Positions 25,614-33,732 of a DNA stretch of 34,055 nt are shown here, piece by piece. The notes beneath the pieces were generated by a model, which was given only the letters and a program-made list of their open reading frames with translations, ran no database searches and was not told the origin of the DNA. Source of the DNA: Acidobacteriota bacterium (GTDB taxonomy: Bacteria; Acidobacteriota; Vicinamibacteria; Vicinamibacterales; JAFNAJ01); assembly GCA_023384575.1 (NCBI GenBank), contig JAHDVP010000050.1:1-34055 (forward strand), read 5' to 3'. The position numbers and the translations under genes were made by a program. Position 1 is the first letter of the stretch. The number at the start of each line of letters is the position of its first letter.

Positions 25614-27049
25614 CCGTTCCCTCCTGCGCTCGACTCCCGGACTTCCGCCCGGGCCGGTCCGACATCGACGTGGATGTCGCGCCAGTGCCCCTGGCGGAAC
25701 CGCCACACGGTCAGCACGCACCGCGTGAAGTGACCAAGCACGATCGCCGACCAGATGTGGATCGACGTCAGGCCGACCGTCGCCTGAAGTCCCCAGCACA
25801 CGCCGAGCGGCACGCCGATCTGCGACACGATGGAGATGTAGAGCGGGCTGCGCGTGTCGCCCGTGCCCTGCAGGGCGCCCGTGTAGACCAGCGCGACCGT
25901 CACGAAGAACCCGGACACGGCCAGGTAGCGAAGCAGCTCCGTGCCGAGATCGAGCACGGCCGGGTCGGTCATCCCGAAGAGGCCGAGCAGGACCCGCGGC
26001 ACGAACACGAAGGCGGCCCCGAGCACGCCTGCAATCAGCAGGCCGATCCGGGCGGCGACCTTGGGCGCGTCAAACGCACGGTCGGGCCTTCCTGCCCCGA
26101 GGTTCTGCCCTGCCACGGCGGCGGTGGCCCCCATGAGGCCAACCGACGTCCACGTCAGGAACGTGAAGAGCTCGGTGTAGCCGACGGCATAGGCGGCCTG
26201 CGCCTCGGCGCTCCGCGGCAGCGAGCCGATGAAGCGCAGCAGCAGGACGCCGGCGACGTTCATCGCCACGCCCTGGAGCCCGGCCGGCAGCCCGAACTTG
26301 AAGAGCTGCGAGATGACGTGCCATTCGGGACGCATCGACAGCGGCCGCGGCGGCCGAACCACCAGCGCGCCCGTCGCGAGCAGCCACAGGCCGAAACCGC
26401 TCGCCAGGGCGCTGGCCATGACCGTCCCCATCGCGGCACCCTGCGTGCCGAAGGCCGGCACCGGCCCGAGGCCCCTGATCAGGATGACGTTGAACACGAT
26501 GTTCAGCGCGGTCATCATGACGCCGAGCCGCAGCGGCGTCCTCGCGTCGCCCGCGGCCCGCAGCGCACCGCCGAGCATGAAGAAGACGAGCATGCCCGAG
26601 CAGAACGTGAACATGATCCGCAGGTAGGGCAGGGCCTCGGCCTGCACCTCCGGAGCGGCGTTCACCAGCACGAGCAGCGACGGCGCCGCGAAGTACCCCA
26701 CCGGGGCGACGACCAGCAGCGCGAGCGCCACCGACGTGAGAAACGCCTGGTGCACCACCCGGTTCACCCGCTCGCTGTCGTCGGCGCCGGCGAACCGCGC
26801 GACGAGCACGCCCATGCCCGTATAGAGCGAGGCGATGAAGACGAACACCACCAGGAAGATCTGCCAGCTGACGCCAATGGCCGCGTTGCCCGTGTAACCC
26901 ACGAAGTGACCGACCATCACGTGGTCGACCACGCCCTGGAGCCCGCCGATCATGTTCTGCAGCATCGTCGGCCAGGCGAGCTTCCAGACGGCCCGCGACA
27001 CGGGGCCTTCCACGATGGAACGATCGAAGCGGCGCGAGGTTGCAGCCAT
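25610..27049 (-). CDS. MATE family efflux transporter
   Basis: The 479-residue protein has about twelve membrane helices and two MatE repeats. The N-terminal repeat begins [22 protein letters not shown] and [32 protein letters not shown] is the conserved loop. The second half repeats the pattern with [17 protein letters not shown] and [21 protein letters not shown] proteins export cationic drugs or metabolites with Na+ or H+. It is first in a two-gene unit with the TPP enzyme, whose start overlaps its stop. The substrate is unknown; coupling to the lyase suggests a product or intermediate of that reaction, which is inference. Confidence 0.9.
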   Translation of the reverse strand: MAATSRRFDRSIVEGPVSRAVWKLAWPTMLQNMIGGLQGVVDHVMVGHFVGYTGNAAIGVSWQIFLVVFVFIASLYTGMGVLVARFAGADDSERVNRVVHQAFLTSVALALLVVAPVGYFAAPSLLVLVNAAPEVQAEALPYLRIMFTFCSGMLVFFMLGGALRAAGDARTPLRLGVMMTALNIVFNVILIRGLGPVPAFGTQGAAMGTVMASALASGFGLWLLATGALVVRPPRPLSMRPEWHVISQLFKFGLPAGLQGVAMNVAGVLLLRFIGSLPRSAEAQAAYAVGYTELFTFLTWTSVGLMGATAAVAGQNLGAGRPDRAFDAPKVAARIGLLIAGVLGAAFVFVPRVLLGLFGMTDPAVLDLGTELLRYLAVSGFFVTVALVYTGALQGTGDTRSPLYISIVSQIGVPLGVCWGLQATVGLTSIHIWSAIVLGHFTRCVLTVWRFRQGHWRDIHVDVGPARAEVRESSAGGNG

Positions 27050-27066
27050 GGAGACGGTGCCCGAGG

Positions 27067-27075
27067 ATCATAACA
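27067..27075 (-). promoter_or_regulatory. Candidate extended -10 of the MATE-TPP operon
   Basis: TG, one base, TATGAT on the minus strand, 17 nt before the MATE ATG. No clear -35. It lies about 80 bp upstream of the divergent SDR start. Confidence 0.4.
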
Positions 27076-27152
27076 GCACCGCCATGAGGCCACAGGAGGC
27101 GCGGCGCGCCGAACCCCGAACCCGACGGGCTCCGCCGGGCGTCTCTCACAGC

Positions 27153-28115
27153 ATGCACGGTGCCGTGGCCGGCGTGCTCGACTCGCTGCTCGATCGGACG
27201 ATCGTGTTCTCGTTCGACCGAACCGGGTACCGCCGTCATGCCGCCCGTTTCGTTCCCGGAGACCTCGACGTCGACCTGTCCGGCAAGGTCGCCATCGTGA
27301 CCGGAGCCAACGCCGGTCTCGGTTACGAGATCGCGCTCGGCCTGGCCCGTCTCGGGGCGACGGTGCGTCTCGTCTGCCGCCACGCTACGCGCGGTGAGGC
27401 GGCGCTGCAGCGGCTGGCGGATGAGGCCCGCCACCCTCATCTGCGGCTCGATGTCGTCGATGTCTCGAGTCTCGCGGCAGTGCGCGCGTACGTCGCCTCG
27501 CTCGACGCCGCCCAGGTCGATGTGCTGGTCAACAACGCGGGAGTGCTCCTCGACGAGCTGTCGTTCACCGAGGAAGGGCTCGAGCGGACGCTCGCGACCA
27601 ACCTGGTCGGGCCATTCCTGCTGACGGAACTGCTGCTGCCGAAGCTCGCGCGGTCTGCCGACGCCCGCGTCGTACAGGTGTCCTCCGGGGGAATGTACTC
27701 TGAACGGCTCGACGTCGCGGCCCTCGAGAGCGCCGGCGTGCGACGGTTCGACGGCGTCGCGGCCTACGCGCGCACGAAGCGGGCGCAGGTGGTCCTCAAC
27801 GAGCTGTGGGCCGAGCGCCACGCCGCGTTTCCCATCACCTGGAGCGCGATGCACCCCGGCTGGGCCGACACGCCGGGCGTTCGCACCTCGCTGCCCCGCT
27901 TCCGCCTGGTGACCCAGCACATCCTGCGCACCCCCGCCGAGGGAGCCGACACGGCGGTCTGGCTGTCGGCGTGTCGCCGTCTGCGCGGTGAGAGCGGGTA
28001 CTTCTGGTTCGATCGCACCCGTCAACCCACGCACCTCTGGTCGAGGACCCGCGAGCCGGCCGAGGAGCGCGAGGTCTTCTGGCGGGCGCTCGAGCGCTGG
28101 GCGAATCTCGCCTGA
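27153..28115 (+). CDS. Short-chain dehydrogenase/reductase, DHRS12-like
   Basis: The 320-residue oxidoreductase contains the NAD(P) motif TGANAGLGYE, NNAG, and the catalytic pair in YARTK, with Ser in VSSGGM. The order VSSGGMYSERL, then FDGVAAYARTKRAQVVLNELW, then MHPGWADTPGVRTSLP is characteristic of vertebrate-type DHRS12 proteins, whose substrate is unknown. The N-terminal leader MHGAVAGVLDSLLDRTIVF has the length of the DHRS12 leader, which supports the start at 27153; an ATG at 27084 would add 23 residues. It is divergent from the MATE-TPP unit with 103 bp between the starts, so joint regulation is possible. Reaction direction cannot be read. Confidence 0.83.
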   Translation: MHGAVAGVLDSLLDRTIVFSFDRTGYRRHAARFVPGDLDVDLSGKVAIVTGANAGLGYEIALGLARLGATVRLVCRHATRGEAALQRLADEARHPHLRLDVVDVSSLAAVRAYVASLDAAQVDVLVNNAGVLLDELSFTEEGLERTLATNLVGPFLLTELLLPKLARSADARVVQVSSGGMYSERLDVAALESAGVRRFDGVAAYARTKRAQVVLNELWAERHAAFPITWSAMHPGWADTPGVRTSLPRFRLVTQHILRTPAEGADTAVWLSACRRLRGESGYFWFDRTRQPTHLWSRTREPAEEREVFWRALERWANLA

Positions 28116-28151
28116 TCGACCCGCCGTGCTGCGGAAGACCACCCCGCCACA

Positions 28152-28194
28152 CTGGCCTGGCTCGCCCTGAAGCTCTGGCGGGACACGAGGCCAG
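28152..28194. repeat. Inverted repeat in the SDR-porin gap
   Basis: CTGGCCT (28152-28158) pairs with AGGCCAG (28188-28194), and CGCC/GGCG pairs inside the loop. It follows the SDR stop by 36 bp and could be a terminator or a dispersed GC-rich intergenic element. Confidence 0.35.
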
Positions 28195-28245
28195 CGGTCG
28201 TCCCGGCCTGGCCGGCACCGACAAACTCAGCAGCGGGTTGCTCGT

Positions 28246-28251
28246 TATCAT
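28246..28251 (+). promoter_or_regulatory. Candidate -10 of the porin gene, leaderless arrangement
   Basis: TATCAT ends only 7 nt before the ATG at 28259. Such TANNNT-to-start spacing is typical for leaderless mRNAs. No Shine-Dalgarno sequence is visible before this start. Confidence 0.35.
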
Positions 28252-28258
28252 AGGCCGC

Positions 28259-29674
28259 ATGACACCAGTGATCCGTTCGCTGTGGGTGTGCGTCGTGCTG
28301 TCCGCGCCGGCGGCCGCCGTGTCGGCCCAGCCCGTCGCGCCGTCTGGGGAGATCGCGGCGATGCGAGCCGAGATCGAGCGGCTTCGCGTCGAGGTCGACA
28401 CGCTCAAGTCGATCGTGGCCTCACTTCTGCCGCCCGGAAGTCCTGCGCGTGCGCCCGCCGAGGCTTCGCCGCGGCCCGGGGAGCTGCCTCCGCCGCTCAT
28501 CGCGCCCGACGACACGCCTCCGGCCGACCTGGTGGCGCTCGAGTCGCGCGTCGACCTCCTCGCCGCGCAGGTCGCCGAGCAGGCCCAGACGAAGGTCGGA
28601 TCGGGTTCGCGGTTGCCGATCCGCCTCTTCGGGCTGGTGTTGTCGAGCACCTCGGTGAACACCGGCGAAGCCAACTGGCTCGAGAACCCGAACCTGGTGG
28701 CGGTGCCGCCAGTCGGGCTCGACACCGGGTCGTTCAGCTCGACGCTGCGTCAGAGCCGCCTCGGCGTGGCCATCGACGGCACGACGGTCGGCCGGTTCCA
28801 GGCGAGCGGGGTGCTGCTCGTCGACTCCTTCGGCGGCATCCCGGCCTTTCAGACCGGCCCGGTGATGGGCCTGCCACGGCTCCTCTACGGGTTCGCGCGA
28901 TTCGACGACGGCCGGACGGCGATCGAGGTGGGGCAGAACGAGATGATCCTCGCGCCGCGCAACCCGACCTCGCTCGCGGCGACGGCGTTCCCGTCGCTCT
29001 TCCGCTCGGGCAACCTCTACCTCCGCGTGCCGCAGGCCCGCGTGGAGCAGGTCGTCGCCACTGGCGTCCAGTCGCGCCTCCGGGTCACCGGGGGGATCGT
29101 CGCGCCCGTCGCCGGCGACTTCACGAGCCCGGGCTACACGTTCGTGCCGCCGGCGCTCGCCGGCGAACGCTCGCGATGGCCGGGCTTGCAGGCACACGTC
29201 GGGTGGTCGCATGGCGACTTGATGTCACCGGCGGTCAGCCTCGGCGTGTCGGGTCACTACGGTCGCGAGCGCCAGGCCGGACGGACGGATCGGAGCTGGG
29301 CGGGGGCCGTCGACTTCGACGTCACCGCGGGCAGGGTCGGGATCGCGGGCGAGGCCTTCGTCGGCAAACACGTCGACGCGTTTGGTGGCGCGCTCGGTCA
29401 GCAGGGCCGGTCGGCGGGCGGGTTCCTCGAGGGTCGGGTGCGGGCCACCGAGCGCCTTGCGTTGGTCGCCGGCGGGGGAACCGACCGCGTGCGCGATGCG
29501 CGCGGCCGCGGGCTCGCGCTCGACCGCAACACGAGCCTGTTCGGCAACGCTACCTACCGGTTGACGCCGGAACTCTCGGCGGCGGTCGAGTACCGCTGGC
29601 TGTCGACCCGCCCGGCGGTGGGTGCGGAGCGGCGCAATCATCACGTCAACTGGGTGCTTGCCTATGCGTTCTGA
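28259..29674 (+). CDS. Outer-membrane porin-like protein with N-terminal coiled coil
   Basis: The 471-residue protein has a signal peptide (residues 1-24, ending PAAAVSAQ), a short coiled coil (EIAAMRAEIERLRVEVDTLKSIV cut here to its core, heptad Leu/Ile/Val), a Pro-rich linker and a long region of alternating strands. Strand-rich parts include IRLFGLVLSSTSVNTGEANW, FSSTLRQSRLGVAIDG and RLLYGFARFDDGRTAIEVGQ. The final strand HHVNWVLAYAF ends in Phe, as expected for assembly by BAM. The coiled coil plus barrel plan resembles DcaP or OprP-like porins that trimerise; I do not name a substrate. The gene overlaps the cupredoxin gene downstream. Two hairpin-like repeats lie on either side of the pair. 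Confidence 0.77.
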   Translation: MTPVIRSLWVCVVLSAPAAAVSAQPVAPSGEIAAMRAEIERLRVEVDTLKSIVASLLPPGSPARAPAEASPRPGELPPPLIAPDDTPPADLVALESRVDLLAAQVAEQAQTKVGSGSRLPIRLFGLVLSSTSVNTGEANWLENPNLVAVPPVGLDTGSFSSTLRQSRLGVAIDGTTVGRFQASGVLLVDSFGGIPAFQTGPVMGLPRLLYGFARFDDGRTAIEVGQNEMILAPRNPTSLAATAFPSLFRSGNLYLRVPQARVEQVVATGVQSRLRVTGGIVAPVAGDFTSPGYTFVPPALAGERSRWPGLQAHVGWSHGDLMSPAVSLGVSGHYGRERQAGRTDRSWAGAVDFDVTAGRVGIAGEAFVGKHVDAFGGALGQQGRSAGGFLEGRVRATERLALVAGGGTDRVRDARGRGLALDRNTSLFGNATYRLTPELSAAVEYRWLSTRPAVGAERRNHHVNWVLAYAF

Positions 29675-30425
29675 TGGGCGCAGCGGCGATTCCCGTGTCG
29701 GCAGGGGCTTCAGCCCCTGCCGGCCCACTGGCCTGCCGCGGCACTTCAACGCGAGGCGACGGGCCATCACCGAGGTCGCTGTCGCCGCCCTCGTGTTCGC
29801 CGTGTCGGCGCAGGCCGGCGCCGGTCCGGTGAGCGGCACCGTTCGGACCGAGACGCGCGAGGGCATCGCGCCGGCACGGGCCGTGGTGTACGCCGAGCCG
29901 CTCGACGGCCGCCCGCCCCGCCGCGTCGAGCGCGCCACGCTCACGCAGCGCCACCGGGCGTTCCTGCCGACCGTGCTGGCCGTGCCGGTGGGCTCGACGG
30001 TCGACTTCCCCAACGAGGACGTGATCTTCCACAACGTGTTCTCGCTGTCGACGCCGATGCCTTTCGACCTCGGGCTGTACCGCGCGGGCGAGTCGCGCAG
30101 CCGCACGTTCACGCGCGCCGGGACCTACCGCGTGTTCTGCAACATCCACCCGCAGATGACGGCCTTCATCGTGGTGGCACCGACACCGTGGGTGACGATG
30201 GCGGATCCGCAGGGTACGTACCATCTCGAGCTGCCGCCAGGCCGGTACCGGTTGACGGCGATCTCCGAGCGTGCGGTCCCGGTCGTCGCGGAGGTCACCG
30301 TGGGCACCGGCACCACGACGGCGCCAGTGCTCGAGCTCGACGAATCGGCGTTCGTGAGCGTGCCGCACAAGAACAAGCACGGGCACGACTACCCGGCGAG
30401 CGCGTACGACCCGACGAGGAAGTGA
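29664..30425 (+). CDS. Secreted plastocyanin-like cupredoxin
   Basis: The 253-residue protein has a hydrophobic export segment (AVAALVFAVSAQAGAG) and a type-1 copper fold. Copper ligands are H123 in VIFHNVFSLS and C159, H162 and M165 in VFCNIHPQM. The C-terminal part (GTYHLELPPGRYRLTAISER) is an Ig-like strand region. Such proteins shuttle electrons in the periplasm or bind copper. The start at ATG 29664 overlaps the porin stop by 11 bp and leaves an unusually long n-region, with a perfect hairpin (29699-29722) inside it; a non-ATG start further downstream is possible. The His/Lys-rich tail HKNKHGHDYP could bind metal as well. Confidence 0.82.
   Translation: MRSDGRSGDSRVGRGFSPCRPTGLPRHFNARRRAITEVAVAALVFAVSAQAGAGPVSGTVRTETREGIAPARAVVYAEPLDGRPPRRVERATLTQRHRAFLPTVLAVPVGSTVDFPNEDVIFHNVFSLSTPMPFDLGLYRAGESRSRTFTRAGTYRVFCNIHPQMTAFIVVAPTPWVTMADPQGTYHLELPPGRYRLTAISERAVPVVAEVTVGTGTTTAPVLELDESAFVSVPHKNKHGHDYPASAYDPTRK
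29699..29722. repeat. Perfect hairpin repeat with TTCA tetraloop, inside the cupredoxin leader
   Basis: A 10-bp stem (29699-29708 with 29713-29722) closes a TTCA loop. It resembles dispersed GC-rich REP-like hairpins of such genomes and the terminator at 4164-4196. It sits right after the porin stop and in frame within the assigned cupredoxin leader. Confidence 0.6.
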
Positions 30426-30464
30426 GCACCAGCCTGACTGACGTGTGACAGGAGCCTGCAGATC

Positions 30465-30653
30465 ATGACCATCCCGACCGAACCCGTGGGCAGCGTGCCG
30501 CGACCCGCCTACCTGCTCGAGGCCATGCAGGCCACCGCGGAGGGACGTATCGCTACCCGCTCGCCGGGGCCACGAACCTCGCCGCGCCCGTCGCATCGGT
30601 CCTTCAGGGCGGGTCTTCACGCGGCGCTGGCCGGGCTGCTGGCGAGGCGATGA
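30465..30653 (+). pseudogene. N-terminal fragment of a MetE-like methionine synthase/UROD-fold protein
   Basis: The first 28 residues MTIPTEPVGSVPRPAYLLEA with MQATAEGRI match the start of 5-methyltetrahydropteroyltriglutamate-homocysteine methyltransferase-like proteins, which usually run to about 380 residues. After GRI the sequence changes to an Arg/Pro/Ser-rich tail with no family similarity and stops at residue 62. The ribosome site AGGAG is intact (30450-30454). So the promoter-proximal part survived while the body was deleted or replaced. The following gene is convergent. The short product is unlikely to be an enzyme. Confidence 0.6.
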
Positions 30654-30690
30654 CGCACGCGAGCCCCGCATCGCGGAAGCCGTGTCAACG

Positions 30691-32928
30691 TCAGCGCCCG
30701 GGCGCCTTGGGGGGTGACGCTCCATCGACGCGGATGCCGACCTCGCCAGCGAGAACCTCGCCGATGACGCGCGCTTCGGCAATGTCCCGATCGCGCAGCG
30801 CGGCGACGAGCCCGACGGCGTCGTCCGGCGCCACGCCGATCAGCAGACCACCGCACGTCTGCGGATCGAAGAGCGCCCGAACCCGCGCATCCTCGTCCAG
30901 CATGGCCGGCGACAGGGGGCCGGTTCGCTGGCGATTGGCCGGTGCGAGCGTGCTCTCGACACCCCGCTGCAGGAGATCCGCCACGCCCGGCAGCAGCGGG
31001 AGTGCCGACGCGTCGAGCCGCGCCGACACGCCGCTCGCCTCGAGCATCTCGCGCAGGTGACCACCGAGCCCGAAACCGGTCACGTCGGTCAGTCCGGACA
31101 CGTCGAAGCGGTCCAGTTCGTGCGCGGCCGTCGCGTTGCTGCGGAGCATCGACTGCACGAGTGCCGTGAACCACGACGCCCGGCATTGCGCGCGCATGTG
31201 CGCCGCCAGGAGCACGCCCGTGCCGAGCGCCTTGGTCAACACCAGCAGGTCGCCCGCGCGAAGCCTTCCTCTCGACCGCGGCGGCTCCGCGGTCTGCGAG
31301 GCGAGCAGCGTGAAGCCCGCAGTCAGCTGCGGCCCCTCGATGGTGTGGCCACCAACGAGGGTCGCGCCCATCGCGTGGAGCTCGCGCAGGCTGCCGGCGA
31401 GCAGCTGATACAGCAGTTCCTCCTGCTGCCTCGCCGAGGCGACGGGGAGCGTCACCATGGCGAGCGCGGCGAACGGGACAGCGCCAAGGGCGTAGACATC
31501 GCTGGCGGCGTTCAGTGCCGCGAGTCGACCGACGAGGTACGGATCGTCGAGCGGCGCCGCGAAGAAGTCGACCGTCACGGCCACGGCCCTGCCCGCCGGC
31601 GCCCTGACCACGGCCGCGTCGTCCGGCGCGTCGAGGCCAACGACCACATGAGGGCTCGACGGGATGTCGAGCCGGGCGAGGGCACGCGACAGCACGCCCG
31701 CGCCGACCTTGCCGCCGCACCCCAGACACCGCATCGCGGCGGGCGCCGCCTTCGGGGCGGGCGCGGCCCTCATCGCCGTCGGCGTGTAGTCCTGGTACCG
31801 GGCCATGAATGGCCCGTCGATGGCATCCTTCAGGCGCCACACCCACCTGCCCTCGAACGTGACGCCCTTCCACTCGCCGATCGCGCGGCCGTCTCCCGTG
31901 TTGAGCAGCTTCAGGAATCCACGCTGCGGCCGGTAGCGGCGCAGCGAACGCCGGCCGAGCAGGCGCTCGATGTTGTCGAGCAACACCGGGCCCTGCCGCA
32001 CGGCGTAGACCCCGGCCTTGGGCGCGGGGGCACCGTCGATCGTCGCCGTGTCGCCGACGACGAAGATCGGCGCGCCAGTGGGGGTCTGGAGCGTGTCGCT
32101 GGTGCGCAGGAAGCCCCGCGCGTCGGTCGGCAGGCCGAGGGCCGCCACGAGAGGCGGCGGCGCGGCACCGGTCGCCCACACGATCACGTCCGCATCGGCC
32201 TGGCTCCCGTCGGTGAAGGTCAGGCGCCGCCCCTCGACTCGTGTGACCGCACGCCCGGTCTCGAGGCGGATGTTCCTTCGCGCCAGGGCCCGGGCGACGC
32301 GGCGGGCCGTCGCGTCGGCACTGCCGGGCAGCAGTCGAGGGTCACCGGAGTACAGGACGACTTCGACGCCCCGCGCCTCGTCACCGGCCGCGGCTTCGAC
32401 ACGCGCCGGCAGCCCGAAGGCCACCTCGACGCCGCCCGCACCGCCACCCACGACGGCCAGCCGCGGCGGCGACGTCGACGAGCGCAGGGCTCGTGCGATG
32501 GCCTCTTCCAGGCGTGCCAGGAAGCTCTGCATCGGCTTGATGGTCACGAGTCGCGACGCGTCGGCCACCGTCACGCCGTCGAAAGTCGGCATCGACCCGA
32601 TGCCGATCACGAGGACGTCGAAGGCAAGTGGCGCCCGATCGGCGAACTGGAGCTGCCGGAGCTCGGCGTCGAGGCTCGTCACCTCGTCCACGATCAGCCG
32701 CGCGCCGGCCGACGCACAGAGCCGCACCAGGTCGATCTCCATTCGGTCCGGCGGGTAGAGGCCCCCGAGCACCCCCGGCAGCATCCCCGAGTACGTGGCG
32801 ACTGGGAAGTTCGAGACGCAGGTGAGGCGCACCCCGGGAATCGGGCGCATCTTCCACATCCGCAGCACGTGGGCGTTGGTGTGGCCGACGCCGAGGAGAA
32901 CGAGGTCCGAGGAGGGCAACGAAGTCAT
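30691..32928 (-). CDS. selD: Fusion of NADH-dehydrogenase-like flavoprotein with selenophosphate synthase (SelD)
   Basis: The 745-residue protein has two halves. Residues 1-380 form a pyridine nucleotide-disulphide oxidoreductase of the NDH-2 type: FAD motif LLGVGHTNAHVLRMW, NAD motif RLAVVGGGAGGVEVAFGL and FVVGDTATIDGAP. Residues 395-745 are SelD (selenide, water dikinase), which makes selenophosphate from selenide and ATP. The active site MRCLGCGGKVG has Cys404 and Lys407, corresponding to C17 and K20 of E. coli; the second Cys of that site is Gly406. Further conserved parts are GLDAPDDAAV, AVTVDFFAAPLDDPYLVG and DPQTCGGLL. Such NDH-SelD fusions are known in cyanobacteria and algae. No SelA, SelB or MnmH (SelU) is in the window. 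The start at 32928 gives a full-length N-terminal FAD domain. Confidence 0.92.
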   Translation of the reverse strand: MTSLPSSDLVLLGVGHTNAHVLRMWKMRPIPGVRLTCVSNFPVATYSGMLPGVLGGLYPPDRMEIDLVRLCASAGARLIVDEVTSLDAELRQLQFADRAPLAFDVLVIGIGSMPTFDGVTVADASRLVTIKPMQSFLARLEEAIARALRSSTSPPRLAVVGGGAGGVEVAFGLPARVEAAAGDEARGVEVVLYSGDPRLLPGSADATARRVARALARRNIRLETGRAVTRVEGRRLTFTDGSQADADVIVWATGAAPPPLVAALGLPTDARGFLRTSDTLQTPTGAPIFVVGDTATIDGAPAPKAGVYAVRQGPVLLDNIERLLGRRSLRRYRPQRGFLKLLNTGDGRAIGEWKGVTFEGRWVWRLKDAIDGPFMARYQDYTPTAMRAAPAPKAAPAAMRCLGCGGKVGAGVLSRALARLDIPSSPHVVVGLDAPDDAAVVRAPAGRAVAVTVDFFAAPLDDPYLVGRLAALNAASDVYALGAVPFAALAMVTLPVASARQQEELLYQLLAGSLRELHAMGATLVGGHTIEGPQLTAGFTLLASQTAEPPRSRGRLRAGDLLVLTKALGTGVLLAAHMRAQCRASWFTALVQSMLRSNATAAHELDRFDVSGLTDVTGFGLGGHLREMLEASGVSARLDASALPLLPGVADLLQRGVESTLAPANRQRTGPLSPAMLDEDARVRALFDPQTCGGLLIGVAPDDAVGLVAALRDRDIAEARVIGEVLAGEVGIRVDGASPPKAPGR

Positions 32929-32984
32929 GGTCGCAGCGGGGATCTCGGAGCGTCGGGCATCGGTCTCCAGCCGTTCGGGGCGTC

Positions 32985-33626
32985 TCAGGCGCGCATCGCG
33001 ATGATCAGCCCGTCACGAATCGGCACCATCGTCGTCACCCACTCGCGGCCTGTCGTCAGCAGTCTGGTCGTCTCTCGGATGGCGAGCGTTTCGGGTGTCG
33101 CGTCGCGCCCATCGAACACCCGCCCGCTCCACAGCCCGTTGTCCACGATCAGCACGCCCCCGCGACGAAGGCGGCCGGCGATCACGGGAATCGCCGCGGG
33201 ATAGCCGGTCTTGTCGATGTCGAGGAACACGAGGTCGAACGTCGTCGTCGACTCGCTCAGCACCTGCACCGCCTCGCCCACGTGGTAGCGGACGATGTCG
33301 GCATAGCCGAGTGCCTCGAGATGGGCACGGGCGCGCGCCGACAGGTCGGCGTCCCAGACGACGTGGTGCACCTCGCCACCGCCGTGCTCGCCAACGGCAC
33401 GGGCGAACCACGCGGTGGAGTACCCGAACCCCGAACCGAGCTCGAAGATCCGGCGTGCGCCAGCGAGCCGCGCGAGCAGGTAGCAGCACTGCCCTGACGC
33501 CGGACCGATGATCGGGAAGTCGTGCTCTCTCGCGTACGCCTCCATCCGTTCCAGTTCCGGAGGGCGAGGAGGCACGAGGCCGTCGAGGTACGAGACGAGG
33601 GCGTCGGCGAAGAGTGGCGCGGCCAT
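32985..33626 (-). CDS. Class I SAM-dependent O-methyltransferase (COMT-like)
   Basis: The 213-residue enzyme contains SAM motif I FELGSGFGYSTAWF, then DLVFLDIDKTGYP (motif with catalytic/metal Asp residues) and VLIVDNGLWSGRVFD. This order is that of the Mg-dependent catechol or caffeoyl-CoA O-methyltransferase family. The substrate cannot be given. The gene precedes the selD fusion on the same strand, with a 56-bp gap; a functional link is not apparent. The start at ATG 33624-33626 has AGGA upstream. Immediately beyond it lies the group II intron remnant, so the promoter of this gene may have been changed by insertion. Confidence 0.85.
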   Translation of the reverse strand: MAAPLFADALVSYLDGLVPPRPPELERMEAYAREHDFPIIGPASGQCCYLLARLAGARRIFELGSGFGYSTAWFARAVGEHGGGEVHHVVWDADLSARARAHLEALGYADIVRYHVGEAVQVLSESTTTFDLVFLDIDKTGYPAAIPVIAGRLRRGGVLIVDNGLWSGRVFDGRDATPETLAIRETTRLLTTGREWVTTMVPIRDGLIIAMRA

Positions 33627-33687
33627 TGGTAGATCCTACTTGTCTCCACTCAGCGGAGCCGAGCGGGTGAGGGTAAGACCCCCGTTC

Positions 33688-33720
33688 AAACCGTGCGTGC
33701 GGATTTCCCGCACACGGCTT
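33688..33720 (-). ncRNA. Group II intron domain V
   Basis: The 33-nt minus-strand hairpin has a 7-bp basal stem AAGCCGT/ACGGTTT, an upper stem GTGCGG/CCGCAC, a GAAA-type loop and a 2-nt GC bulge. The catalytic triad AGC is at the second to fourth positions. This is the canonical arrangement of domain V. It follows the ORF end by 12 nt, with a possible domain VI stem of CGGG/CCCG after it. Confidence 0.85.
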
Positions 33721-33732
33721 ACCAGGTGGTCT

